This document shows positions 52,299 through 59,886 of a stretch of DNA of 64,000 bases, piece by piece. How positions within the stretch are numbered: position 1 is the stretch's first letter; each line of letters starts with the position of its first letter. Made by a program: the position numbers and the translations under genes. Under the pieces are notes generated by a model. That model was not told the origin of the DNA. It did not search any database and worked only from the letters and a program-made list of their open reading frames with translations. The DNA is from a virus, in IMG/VR virus record IMGVR_UViG_3300010430_000003, positions 64,001-128,000 of that record; one strand, 5' to 3'.

Positions 52299-52336
52299 CA
52301 CGCGCGCTCATCTATATGAAGCGCGTTTCGTGTTTT
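52299..52336 (+). terminator. Probable rho-independent terminator
   Basis: CACGCGCGCT (52299-52308) pairs with AGCGCG (52320-52325) and CGTG (52329-52332) with a three-base bulge, then TTTT. It closes the groEL/XhlA unit before a new promoter. Confidence 0.7.
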
Positions 52337-52353
52337 AGAAGGAATATTTATCA

Positions 52354-52382
52354 TTGAAAGCAGTGTAATATGTTCCTATAAT
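52354..52382 (+). promoter_or_regulatory. Strong sigma70-like promoter
   Basis: TTGAAA (52354-52359), 17-base spacer and a perfect TATAAT (52377-52382), in the gap after the terminator. It drives the 52403 gene and its two followers. Confidence 0.75.
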
Positions 52383-52402
52383 TTTATAGAGAAGTTAATA
52401 AG

Positions 52403-53290
52403 GTGAGTATGGATTTTGAGTTTGAAACTCTAAATTTAGAGAATACGGAATTACAAAAGATTAAGAAAATAGCTAATTGGTATCTTGATGAAAAATCATC
52501 AATCCACTTATTTGTTAAATTTCATGATACGGCTGCGAGGGAATATTTCTTAAAAAGAAAATACTTAAGTGATGCACAAGGGAATCTTTCCTTTAGGGGG
52601 AAGACACGACTAAAAATTCTAACTAAGAACGCAGTTCAGTTTGATGTTGAAGCTTTTAACTTATTTTTTAAAACCCGAATGAAGAAGGGGAGAGTATCTC
52701 CCAACAAAGCATCGCTTGTTGTTTCTTTATTGAAAGGTCACATTCTTTTAAGGAAAGTGCAAGATGCTTCCATCTTAAAAAACTTTTATTTTCTACTGTA
52801 CAACGGTTTTATAGAAAAGAATCAAACATACAAAATATATTATCCCACCAAGAAAGCGGAGAGCATTTTTGCTCTTCACAAACACTTAAATCACATATCA
52901 ACATTTGAAGATAAGAAACCTGAATCAGGCGAGCTTTTATATGGTCTTAAGGTTAGGTATGATTGGGTGATAGAAGAGAGGATATATAAAATCAGTGAAG
53001 TGAAGATCAAAAAGCGCTTCATTGTAGATCAAGATAGTCCCCCTTATTCATTATCAATAATTGATTTGGAAGGAGGTAAAAAGGTGCTTTTAAACCCTTC
53101 CGGCTCTGAAATTACTAAAAGTAGATATTTCCTACCCAAGTATCAAACCATAACATGGCTGGGAGACCCAACACCACTCTTATCAGATAAAAAGTATTTC
53201 GCTATACCTCAAGGTATCCTTGCTGACGGGGAAGGCTTAATTAAGATCCAAGAGTATCTAAACGAAAACCTCCCAGAGCTTTCTCTATAG
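52403..53290 (+). CDS. Hypothetical protein
   Basis: 295 residues from GTG 52403 (ATG 52409 is an alternative; neither has a perfect ribosome binding site). It is Lys/Phe/Leu rich with KIANWYLDEKSSIHLFVKF, KASLVVSLLKGHILLRKV and a beta-rich C-terminal half ending AIPQGILADGEGLIKIQEYL. No LAGLIDADG or other nuclease motif can be confirmed. First gene of a promoter-driven unit of three. Confidence 0.5.
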   Translation: MSMDFEFETLNLENTELQKIKKIANWYLDEKSSIHLFVKFHDTAAREYFLKRKYLSDAQGNLSFRGKTRLKILTKNAVQFDVEAFNLFFKTRMKKGRVSPNKASLVVSLLKGHILLRKVQDASILKNFYFLLYNGFIEKNQTYKIYYPTKKAESIFALHKHLNHISTFEDKKPESGELLYGLKVRYDWVIEERIYKISEVKIKKRFIVDQDSPPYSLSIIDLEGGKKVLLNPSGSEITKSRYFLPKYQTITWLGDPTPLLSDKKYFAIPQGILADGEGLIKIQEYLNENLPELSL

Positions 53291-53297
53291 GAGATTT

Positions 53298-53591
53298 ATG
53301 TCTGACACATCAATTAGAATTAAAGTGGGAATTACTATTGACTCTGATAATCTCAAGCCTTTCTCACAGAAGTTGCTTCAAGAGTTAGAAGAGAAAATCA
53401 ATAACATTATACGCAATATGTACATTCATTCAGGTAATCCTGAAGAGCTTATGCGGATTGTAAAACAACTGGAAACCTATAAACTTCAAATTGAAGATGT
53501 TGCTGTAGCTAATCATGAGTATCAACTCTATGTTAGTAATTCATTACCCCAACAAGAGGAAAATAACGGTGTTGAAGAAAATAATGATTAA
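53298..53591 (+). CDS. Hypothetical helical protein
   Basis: 97 residues with AGGAG before the ATG. A beta-like start (IRIKVGITIDSDN) followed by a long helix (FSQKLLQELEEKINNIIRNM) and an acidic Asn-rich tail (EENNGVEENND). Second gene of the 52403 unit; the stop overlaps an alternative start of the next gene. No family recognised. Confidence 0.5.
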   Translation: MSDTSIRIKVGITIDSDNLKPFSQKLLQELEEKINNIIRNMYIHSGNPEELMRIVKQLETYKLQIEDVAVANHEYQLYVSNSLPQQEENNGVEENND

Positions 53592-53607
53592 TATTCTCAA
53601 TAGGATC

Positions 53608-53898
53608 ATGAAGTTCAGTATTGAAACTCTCAACCGAGTTGATCCAATTCCCGCACCTTCCGAAGAAGAACTTAATTCTATAGTGGAAGCTGTGACAGCA
53701 AATCAGGAGCAAGTCACCATTAATGGTATTCTCTCCATCAAGGAATTTAATGAAGAAGTCTTGGTGTGCACTGAAGAATATATGAAAGCGGTCCAAGAGA
53801 ATGATGAAAAATCAATTGCTGAGTCTGCAAAAGCAATTACCTATTTGAATGACTTGGCAAAAATGATTAATGATTTTGATGATTACGAACTCAACTGA
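53608..53898 (+). CDS. Hypothetical acidic helical protein
   Basis: 96 residues from ATG 53608, which follows AGGA; ATG 53584 would give an eight-residue longer protein overlapping the previous gene. FSIETLNRVDPIPAPSEEEL leads into two amphipathic helices (INGILSIKEFNEEVLV; AESAKAITYLNDLAKMI) and an acidic end. It is the last gene before the second MoxR promoter. Unknown function. Confidence 0.45.
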   Translation: MKFSIETLNRVDPIPAPSEEELNSIVEAVTANQEQVTINGILSIKEFNEEVLVCTEEYMKAVQENDEKSIAESAKAITYLNDLAKMINDFDDYELN

Positions 53899-53912
53899 TT
53901 AAAAAATTTGCA

Positions 53913-53940
53913 TAGAAAAACTGTGCAAAAAAACTATAAT
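53913..53940 (+). promoter_or_regulatory. Promoter of the second MoxR gene
   Basis: TAGAAA (53913-53918), 16-base spacer beginning AACTGTG and ending AAC, TATAAT (53935-53940). Compared with the promoter at 56227, the spacer ends and spacing are the same, suggesting one regulator or a shared ancestry. Confidence 0.6.
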
Positions 53941-53991
53941 GAGGCTGTTCCAAATTTGTTCCATTAACAACAACAAAAGGATAAAAAACAA

Positions 53992-55188
53992 ATGGCAGAC
54001 CAAGTTTTTCATGAAATCTCTTTCTCGGAATTCACTCGCGTAGCACCGTACATTATTGACGCGGGTTATCCAATCATGCTTCGTGGGAAGCATGGAATTG
54101 GAAAATCAGAATTGGTTTATTGGCTTGCAGAACATCACTGCAAGCTTCCAATTGTTGAGCGGCGAGCTAGTCAAATGGATGTGGGTGACCTTGTTGGTCT
54201 ACCCGTTCTTAAAGATGGGAACACTGGCTTTGCTCCACCGGATTGGTTGGCACGAGCATGTAATGAGCCTGTTGCCCTTTTCCTTGACGAAGTGGATCGT
54301 GCTACATTGGAAGTAGCACAAGGTATTTTCGAACTTTGTGATTCTCGGAAGATCTACGGTAACACACTTCACCCCGGAACTAAGGTCTTTGCTGCTGTTA
54401 ACGGCGGCGCTTCTGGTTCACAATATCAAGTGCGCGAGATGGATCCTGCTGAGCTAGACCGGTGGTCAGTATTTGATGTTCGTCCATCTGTGGATGATTG
54501 GCTTGAGTGGGCTTCCAATTATGGAAAGGTTGAGAACATTGTTCTTGAGTTCCTTGCTGGTAATCGGGAGCATCTTGAGAATATCAACGAACATGACGCA
54601 AGCATTGTTTATCCCTCCCGTCGTTCTTGGGTGCGATTTGATCGCGTGCTTAAGCAGATTAATGATTCCGGGGGTGATTTCTATACCTTCAAGGGTTTGG
54701 AAAACATTGGATCATCCATCATTGGTCTTTCCGCTGCGGTAGCGTTCGGTGAGTTTGTTCGAACTTACAATACTGCTGTTACTTTCGAGGATGTCCTTAA
54801 AGGTAATAAAAAGAAGAAGTGGAAAGACTTGGATTTCGAGCAATACAACATGATTGGTCGTTACCTGAAACATCAAGCTCCGGAAAGCCCTGACTACTGG
54901 CGCACAAACGAAGTCGAACAACCAGAACCAACCTCCAGCGAAATGAACAATGTTCGTGAATTCCTGTTGGAGTGTCCTGACGAAATCCTGATTAACGTGA
55001 CGCGCCTCGCTCACCCAATGGTTTCATCAACCCTCACCTCTCCTCCCCGTACTCTTCGAAACAAAAAGCGCAAGAGTGCTAAGGACAAGAAATCTCTCAA
55101 GCTCATGGAGAGCCTTAAGACCAAAATGCGAGAGGCTTCTGTGTATATGGCCAATAAGGCTGACGAAGAAAAGGCTGAAAAAGAATAA
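53992..55188 (+). CDS. MoxR-type AAA+ ATPase, copy 2
   Basis: 398 residues. Walker A GKHGIGKS (32-39), SQMDVGDLVGLPVL as in MoxR proteins that sense substrate, Walker B ALFLDEVDRA (about 95-104), sensor-1 VFAAVNGGA, and MDPAELDRWSVFDVRP for the arginine region. The C-terminal 60 residues are basic and coiled-coil-like. It lacks the long insert of copy 1. Its VWA partner begins at 56291, separated by RNA genes and three small proteins. This is the better conserved of the two copies. Confidence 0.88.
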   Translation: MADQVFHEISFSEFTRVAPYIIDAGYPIMLRGKHGIGKSELVYWLAEHHCKLPIVERRASQMDVGDLVGLPVLKDGNTGFAPPDWLARACNEPVALFLDEVDRATLEVAQGIFELCDSRKIYGNTLHPGTKVFAAVNGGASGSQYQVREMDPAELDRWSVFDVRPSVDDWLEWASNYGKVENIVLEFLAGNREHLENINEHDASIVYPSRRSWVRFDRVLKQINDSGGDFYTFKGLENIGSSIIGLSAAVAFGEFVRTYNTAVTFEDVLKGNKKKKWKDLDFEQYNMIGRYLKHQAPESPDYWRTNEVEQPEPTSSEMNNVREFLLECPDEILINVTRLAHPMVSSTLTSPPRTLRNKKRKSAKDKKSLKLMESLKTKMREASVYMANKADEEKAEKE

Positions 55189-55225
55189 GTTCGCGGAAGG
55201 TGAGGCCACCTATTTTAAGAGCCAT

Positions 55226-55327
55226 CGTGTGAGCTAGATCTGGGGTGCTTGTTCATTCATTGTACTTTGGGCGACATCTATTCGTTTCCTAAAGTCAGAA
55301 CAAGGCGGGGTTCAATTCCCCCACACG
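55226..55327 (+). ncRNA. tRNA-like structured RNA 1
   Basis: A tRNA-shaped fold without a normal anticodon arm. CGTGTG (55226-55231) pairs with CACACG (55322-55327) as an acceptor; AGC/GCT (55232-55234/55247-55249) is a short D-like arm with GGGG in its loop; TGTTC/GAACA (55250-55254/55298-55302) and ACTTTGGG/CCTAAAGT (55264-55271/55288-55295) form a long extended arm; GGGG-TTCAATT-CCCC (55307-55321) is a T arm with the canonical TTCRA loop. The two outermost acceptor pairs are missing. It lies in the 156-base gap between the MoxR gene and the lipoprotein. It may be an RNA like the stable RNAs of the T4 tRNA cluster; pseudogene not excluded. Confidence 0.5.
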
Positions 55328-55344
55328 TACTTTAAGGAGGTTTA

Positions 55345-55689
55345 ATGAAGAAGTTAATTATTGTTGCATTGTTGTTATGTGGTTGTATAACAACCAAGAG
55401 TGTGGCAGATGAAAGAGCAGAAACAGTTGAGTATATCAATCAATCTTTAGAAGATGCTAAGGCAGAGAGATTCTTACTTGAAGTAATGTATCTGTGGGGA
55501 GAAGGTAAGCCCTTTTATGTTACGAGAGTTGATATTATCAATATAGCGCAAGATTCTGATGAGCAGCTTGCTTGGTTTTGTACCTTAACAACGATTGATA
55601 AATTATCAGGAGCAACAACATCTAAGAAGTTTTCTGTCCCTGTGGACCGTACATTTAGCGGACATAACTTTGTTATTAGTTGGTATTGA
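55345..55689 (+). CDS. Putative phage lipoprotein
   Basis: 114 residues with an excellent AAGGAGG site. MKKLIIVALLLCGC is a type II signal peptide with Cys14 as the lipidation site, so the mature protein should sit in the outer or inner membrane. The mature part is acidic (ERAETVEYINQSLEDAKAE) then beta-like (LAWFCTLTTIDKLSGATT). Phage lipoproteins often block superinfection or act in lysis. It lies between the tRNA-like RNA and tRNA-Gln. Confidence 0.65.
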   Translation: MKKLIIVALLLCGCITTKSVADERAETVEYINQSLEDAKAERFLLEVMYLWGEGKPFYVTRVDIINIAQDSDEQLAWFCTLTTIDKLSGATTSKKFSVPVDRTFSGHNFVISWY

Positions 55690-55694
55690 TCTTT

Positions 55695-55766
55695 TCGGAG
55701 ATCGTCTAACTGGCAAGACACAGGACTTTGAATCCTGCAATCTAGGTTCGAACCCTAGTCTCCGAA
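55695..55766 (+). tRNA. tRNA-Gln (anticodon TTG)
   Basis: A full cloverleaf: acceptor TCGGAGA/TCTCCGA (55695-55701/55759-55765), D arm GTCT/AGAC with GG in the loop, anticodon stem CAGGA/TCCTG with loop CTTTGAA giving anticodon TTG, T arm CTAGG-TTCGAAC-CCTAG, discriminator A. CCA is not encoded. It reads CAA (and CAG by wobble) codons, which are common in this AT-rich phage. Confidence 0.93.
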
Positions 55767-55767
55767 T

Positions 55768-56022
55768 ATGAATGTGGAAAGAAATGTGCATATGGAAAAA
55801 GATATTAGAATAGCTCATTTTAAATATGATGTTAATTTGTATTTAGCTTCTCTTGTAATTTGGGAATATGGCATCTTCTACTACGGTCGCGTCCGCTCAC
55901 GACATCATAATTTATATACGAGTAGCATATTAGAAATTGACATCCCTAATATTTTAGGGACCCTTATGGTCATAGGGAAGTTCCCCAAGCCATTCAGAGA
56001 AATCAATAAATACTATGAATAG
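55768..56022 (+). CDS. Micro-protein family member
   Basis: 84 residues if ATG 55768 is used, directly after the tRNA; ATG 55792, preceded by GGAAAG, is another start. The sequence YDVNLYLASLVIWEYGIFYYG contains the V-N-L-x-L motif and an aromatic stretch; the C-terminal half is beta/hydrophobic then basic. Function unknown. Confidence 0.45.
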   Translation: MNVERNVHMEKDIRIAHFKYDVNLYLASLVIWEYGIFYYGRVRSRHHNLYTSSILEIDIPNILGTLMVIGKFPKPFREINKYYE

Positions 56023-56209
56023 AACTTTAGTATTAATTTTTGGTTTTGGTGTAGAGATTATATTAGTGCAGCTAATTCAATTAGCTTCTTACAAAGATAT
56101 GATTTGGTTATGCTATATTCTATTATTTGTAGTGCTGTTTGTTTGTATTTATTGGTGGTATAATTTCTGGCTATGTGTGGGATTTAATAAATGGCGAGAG
56201 AGAATCTAG
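56015..56209 (+). CDS. Two-helix membrane protein
   Basis: 64 residues. Two hydrophobic helices (LVLIFGFGVEIILVQLIQLA and IWLCYILLFVVLFVCIYWWY) are separated by a short charged turn; the ends carry Arg and Lys. Small two-helix phage proteins include holins and superinfection-immunity proteins such as T4 Imm. The place beside a lipoprotein suits exclusion of other phages, but either role is inference. Confidence 0.55.
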   Translation: MNRTLVLIFGFGVEIILVQLIQLASYKDMIWLCYILLFVVLFVCIYWWYNFWLCVGFNKWRERI

Positions 56210-56226
56210 TACATAAAAAATTACTG

Positions 56227-56254
56227 TTGAAAAACTGTGATAGTTAACTATAAT
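56227..56254 (+). promoter_or_regulatory. Promoter of the second VWA gene
   Basis: TTGAAA (56227-56232), 16-base spacer (AACTGTG at its start, AAC at its end), perfect TATAAT (56249-56254). It shares these features with the promoter at 53913. Confidence 0.75.
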
Positions 56255-56290
56255 AGAAAAATGACAGGGTATTTTGAAAAGGAACTGTAA

Positions 56291-57778
56291 GTGAATAAAC
56301 CAGACGGTATTTCTAAAGAAGAATTCTTCAAGGAATTGGATAAGCTTGTTGAACTCGATAAGAAGGCTAAAAAGTATAGTCTTTCTAGAGATGTTCTTGC
56401 ATTGCTTAAGGATGAACCATTCTTTGCATGCGTATCTCGCTTTGTTACAAAAAGGCGAACAACCCAAATTCCAACTGCGGCGATTTATATCGACAAGAAG
56501 ACATTTCGCCCCGTGATGATTTACAACCCTCGCTTTATGGTTTCTTTGCCGATGGAACAACGCAAGGGAATTATTAAACATGAGTATTATCATCTGATTC
56601 TGAACCACATCACCCAGAATCGGATGGACTTCAATAAGAAGAACCAGAAGCTTTGGAATGTTGCAATGGATCTTGCAATCAACTCCTTTCTTATGGAAGA
56701 ACTCCCAGACTTTGCTCTATTTCCAACTAAGGGGATGTTTAAAGACATGCCAGCAGAGAAATCTTCTGAATGGTATAAACAAGCAATCCTTAACGACGAG
56801 GACGTGCTTGAGCAGTTAGGTTTAGATGAAAACGGTGAACCAAAGCCTTGTCCTAACTGTGGCGGGTCAGGTAATGTCTCATCTGATGAAGATGGTGAGC
56901 AACAAGGCCAAGGTAATGGTGGGGAGGAAGGACAAGAAGGACAAAGTCAAGGTGGGCATAGTCACGGTGATAGTGATCAAGAGTGTGACTGTGACAGTGG
57001 GCAGTGTTCTCATAACCCCGGAGAAGGTGGTGGAGGGGGAGGTAATGTAAAGCCATGCCCTTGTTGTAATAATCATGGCATTGATGATCATTCTTTGTGG
57101 GATGATTTGTCGGAAGAAGAAAGAAACATTGTAGAGAAAAAGATGCGGCGAGTTCTTTCTGATGCTGTCCATGAAGCAAAGCGGCAAAATAACTCCAAGG
57201 GTTGGGGTACTGTTTCTGTTCATGTTCAAGGGTATCTTGAAAAGCTTCTTAAGAATAGCCTTAATTGGAAAGGCATTCTGCGAATGTTTGTTCAAGCTTC
57301 TATCAAGGCTGAACGGTATTCTACCATTAAGAAAGTTAACAAGAGGTATCCATGGCTCCATCCGGGTAAGGCTCGTCGAAGGACAGCTAATATTGCTGTG
57401 GCTATTGATCAGTCAGGTTCAGTTGGTAATGTTCTCCTAACTAAGTTCTTTGCGGAATTGAACGCTCTAAGCAAAATTGTAACCTTTACTGTGATTCCTT
57501 TTGATCATGAGGTCTTTGAAGAAAAGGTCTATAAGTGGCAAAAAGGGCAAAAGTTTGAACCTCACAGGGTATTGTGTGGAGGTACTGATTTCTCTGCACC
57601 AACTAGGTATGCTAATGAAAACGGTCCGTTTGATGGTTTGATTATGCTTACCGATATGGAAGCCCCTGAACCTATTCCTGCTCGAATGCAGCGAATCTGG
57701 GTAACTTCTGAATCCTGTGCACGTAGTATGTACTACAAGCCCACCTCTGAAAGAGTTCTAGTGATTCCTGATGAGTGA
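56291..57778 (+). CDS. DUF2201-type metallopeptidase-like plus VWA protein, copy 2
   Basis: 495 residues from GTG 56291, behind AAGGA. IIKHEYYHLILNH (residues 94-106) has a HExxH-type motif; about 180-260 is a Gly/Gln/Asp/His-rich disordered segment with CPNCGGSG and CPCC clusters, which may bind zinc; the C-terminus is a VWA domain with MIDAS VAIDQSGSVG (about 370-379) and GLIMLTDMEAPEP. Partner of the MoxR ATPase at 53992. Compared with copy 1 it has two extra cysteine clusters, suggesting a different target. Confidence 0.85.
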   Translation: MNKPDGISKEEFFKELDKLVELDKKAKKYSLSRDVLALLKDEPFFACVSRFVTKRRTTQIPTAAIYIDKKTFRPVMIYNPRFMVSLPMEQRKGIIKHEYYHLILNHITQNRMDFNKKNQKLWNVAMDLAINSFLMEELPDFALFPTKGMFKDMPAEKSSEWYKQAILNDEDVLEQLGLDENGEPKPCPNCGGSGNVSSDEDGEQQGQGNGGEEGQEGQSQGGHSHGDSDQECDCDSGQCSHNPGEGGGGGGNVKPCPCCNNHGIDDHSLWDDLSEEERNIVEKKMRRVLSDAVHEAKRQNNSKGWGTVSVHVQGYLEKLLKNSLNWKGILRMFVQASIKAERYSTIKKVNKRYPWLHPGKARRRTANIAVAIDQSGSVGNVLLTKFFAELNALSKIVTFTVIPFDHEVFEEKVYKWQKGQKFEPHRVLCGGTDFSAPTRYANENGPFDGLIMLTDMEAPEPIPARMQRIWVTSESCARSMYYKPTSERVLVIPDE

Positions 57779-58691
57779 TACTGTTGCATATGTTTCCTCG
57801 GTTATAAGAGCCTCCTCTTTTGATCGTTCTACTGGATATCTTTATAAGATTGATCTAGAAAGTGGTGAGATCTTAGAAAAATATGATTGGAATGGATCAT
57901 ATGAAGATTTCATGAATAACGAAAGAGGTGGCGAACGAGGCATAAGAGGGCTTGAGATTTATGACGGTAAACTCTATGCGGCAGTTAATAGAGGAATACT
58001 AGAATTTGATTTAGACCTTAATCTCATTCGCAAAGAAATCGATAGAAGATTCTTGGCAGGATTACATGAGATATGTGAATTTCAAGATAAACTATATGTA
58101 ACATCAACTGGCTATGATGGTATTGCAGAAGTAGACTTCAAAACTCTAAAAGTAGAGAAGATTTGGATCTTCAATAAGATTATGCAAAAATCAAGACTTC
58201 TATTGCATAATAGGCCCAAACTCAAGGACCAGTTTCATATTAATTCAATTTCTGCTTTTGCTGATAGGCTTGTTTATGGGAGTTCAAAGATGAAAGGTCA
58301 TTTAGATTTCTTTGAATTCAAAGAGATTCATCAACACCCAAAACCAAAAGGAACGTTTAAGCACAATACATATGAATATGAGGATTGTTATGTATCTTTG
58401 ATTACAAATAAAGAGGAGTTCTATTACTTCAATAAGAAGACTGGTAAACATAAATATATTCCTATCAAGTTTAGTGATCATGACACCTTCAAGACTAAAG
58501 AAAAAGAAGGGGTTGCTAAATACAATTGGCTAAGAGGTTTAGAGAGGTTAGATGAAGATAGGTTTGTTATTGGAAGTTCTCCAGCTAGGATTGGAATTTT
58601 CAATGTTAAAACAGAAGAATTGGAAAGAGAATTCTTCTTCTCTGATGATGTTAAAAATTGCATTCATGGTATAAAGCTCCTAACAGTATGA
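57771..58691 (+). CDS. Beta-propeller-like protein
   Basis: 306 residues, overlapping the VWA gene by eight bases. Repeating strands of the type GYLYKIDLESGEILEKYDW, GLEIYDGKLYAAVNRGILEFD, YVTSTGYDGIAEVDFKT and HINSISAFADRLVYGSS are characteristic of beta-propellers with [LI]-x-[VI]-x-[DG]-x-[LI] strands. No Cys or catalytic motif stands out. Translational coupling indicates that it may be the binding or substrate partner of the second MoxR-VWA system. Confidence 0.6.
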   Translation: MSDTVAYVSSVIRASSFDRSTGYLYKIDLESGEILEKYDWNGSYEDFMNNERGGERGIRGLEIYDGKLYAAVNRGILEFDLDLNLIRKEIDRRFLAGLHEICEFQDKLYVTSTGYDGIAEVDFKTLKVEKIWIFNKIMQKSRLLLHNRPKLKDQFHINSISAFADRLVYGSSKMKGHLDFFEFKEIHQHPKPKGTFKHNTYEYEDCYVSLITNKEEFYYFNKKTGKHKYIPIKFSDHDTFKTKEKEGVAKYNWLRGLERLDEDRFVIGSSPARIGIFNVKTEELEREFFFSDDVKNCIHGIKLLTV

Positions 58692-58879
58692 ATATTAATC
58701 TTAAAATAGCTACTCACTTAACTCTCGAACAAGGTTTATCTCGTTCTAGTGCAGTGTCAGAGTGGATGAGGTTTTTTGAGTTGAGAGACTCTTATGTTAA
58801 GCCTACACATACAGGCGAGTGGGCACAGTTGATTGGGAGAAATAATTCACTAAGAATGTTACGTAAGGTGTTGAGGTAA
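58688..58879 (+). CDS. Micro-protein family member
   Basis: 63 residues; ATGA start. MNINLKIATHLTLEQGLSRS is another M-N-[IL]-N-[LI] start. The remainder is basic and ends RNNSLRMLRKVLR. Function unknown. Confidence 0.5.
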   Translation: MNINLKIATHLTLEQGLSRSSAVSEWMRFFELRDSYVKPTHTGEWAQLIGRNNSLRMLRKVLR

Positions 58880-58881
58880 AA

Positions 58882-59205
58882 ATGATTTCTGAATTGAAAG
58901 GTCATGTACGCTATAAAGCAAGTTGGCTACTAGCGTTCGCCGTGGGTGATTTTCACTCACTTGTTAAAGATAACCGTTATGTTCTGCGGGATTGGCTTGG
59001 AACAGCAGACAGTACGTTAAACGATAAAGAGTGCTGGTTCATTAGAGATAAGTATCTTGGTAACATTACCATTGTCTCAGGACCAGAGGGTACATCCTAT
59101 AATCTTGCTTGGGATCATTATTCTGGAGATTATAGGGTTAACTTCAGAAACAAGAGTTGGTTTTATTTCTTTAAACGAATTCTTAAGAACATTGACAACA
59201 ACTAA
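58882..59205 (+). CDS. Hypothetical protein
   Basis: 107 residues, three bases after the previous stop. Basic, Trp/Tyr-rich, with ASWLLAFAVGDFHSLVKDN and DHYSGDYRVNFRNKSWFYFF. No domain recognised. It may be linked to the micro-proteins by its size, though its start lacks the I-N motif. Confidence 0.45.
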   Translation: MISELKGHVRYKASWLLAFAVGDFHSLVKDNRYVLRDWLGTADSTLNDKECWFIRDKYLGNITIVSGPEGTSYNLAWDHYSGDYRVNFRNKSWFYFFKRILKNIDNN

Positions 59206-59227
59206 ATACTAACAAAGGAAAAGCAAA

Positions 59228-59878
59228 ATGTCAAACACCACTCCCCGCGAATTTACTCCTCGCACTGAAACTCTTCCTAACGGTGGCACTCGCACTGTTA
59301 CTGAAGATGGGTACATTCTTTACAAAGATTCCAAAGGTGAGTTGCATCGCGATCCTTCCGAGGGTCCGGCAGTAATTATTCCCGACATCTGTGTCGAGTT
59401 TCACATGAACAATAAGTTCCACCGATCGGTAGAAGATGGCCCTGCCGTTATTTGGTCCAATGGTGCTTATGAGTATCTTGAGGATAACAGTAGGCACAAT
59501 CCTAAAGGACCTGCCATCTGGACACCTTACAGCGAGAATGATCAGGTTGGCTATATCGTGAAGTTCATTCGCGATAAGAAAGTCATCAATGATGCTGAGG
59601 TTTGTGGCCCTTACTTCCTTGAGCCGGGAGATCAATACTTTGATCTCTTGAAAGAAGACCCTAATGATAATCACCTCTATCATGCTATTGAGGAGAAAGA
59701 GATTACTTACGAGGGTAAGAAAGTTAAGGACTTCTGGTTGGTGCAAACTCACGAGGAAGTTCGCTTGAGCCACCTTATCTTCATGACCAAGTGGGTTGAT
59801 TTGGATACTCACGAAGAGTATCGTCTTCCACAGGAAATGTACGATGCTATTGATTGGGAGCTTGACCGACTCAAGTAA
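59228..59878 (+). CDS. MORN/YwqK-like repeat protein
   Basis: 216 residues with AAAGGAAAAG upstream. Repeats of the form [LF]HRxxxxGPA[IV] occur three times (GELHRDPSEGPAVI, KFHRSVEDGPAVI, SRHNPKGPAIW) in residues 35-100, and the rest is acidic and beta-rich. Codon use is clearly richer in G and C than nearby genes. Similar repeats are spread in phages, function unclear (binding or decoy). The protein at 706-993 has one unit of this repeat. Confidence 0.6.
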   Translation: MSNTTPREFTPRTETLPNGGTRTVTEDGYILYKDSKGELHRDPSEGPAVIIPDICVEFHMNNKFHRSVEDGPAVIWSNGAYEYLEDNSRHNPKGPAIWTPYSENDQVGYIVKFIRDKKVINDAEVCGPYFLEPGDQYFDLLKEDPNDNHLYHAIEEKEITYEGKKVKDFWLVQTHEEVRLSHLIFMTKWVDLDTHEEYRLPQEMYDAIDWELDRLK

Positions 59879-59886
59879 TCGGTTAG

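Noticed and set aside
52403-53290. Homing endonuclease (LAGLIDADG) call for the 295-aa protein
   Set aside because: The suggestive DADGEG-like string near the end lacks the preceding hydrophobic helix and second copy; not enough to support it.
55226-55327. Ordinary tRNA gene at this site
   Set aside because: T arm is normal but the acceptor has only six pairs and there is no 7-base anticodon loop, so it is listed as a tRNA-like RNA instead.
56879-57361. A 160-codon minus-strand frame opposite the second VWA gene
   Set aside because: It arises opposite the Gly/Gln/Asp-rich linker and VWA start; low-complexity composition and no supporting signals.
59231-59812. A 193-codon open frame on the minus strand
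   Set aside because: It is antisense to the GPA-repeat gene, whose G+C-rich codons reduce chance stops; no ribosome binding site and no protein-like motif.
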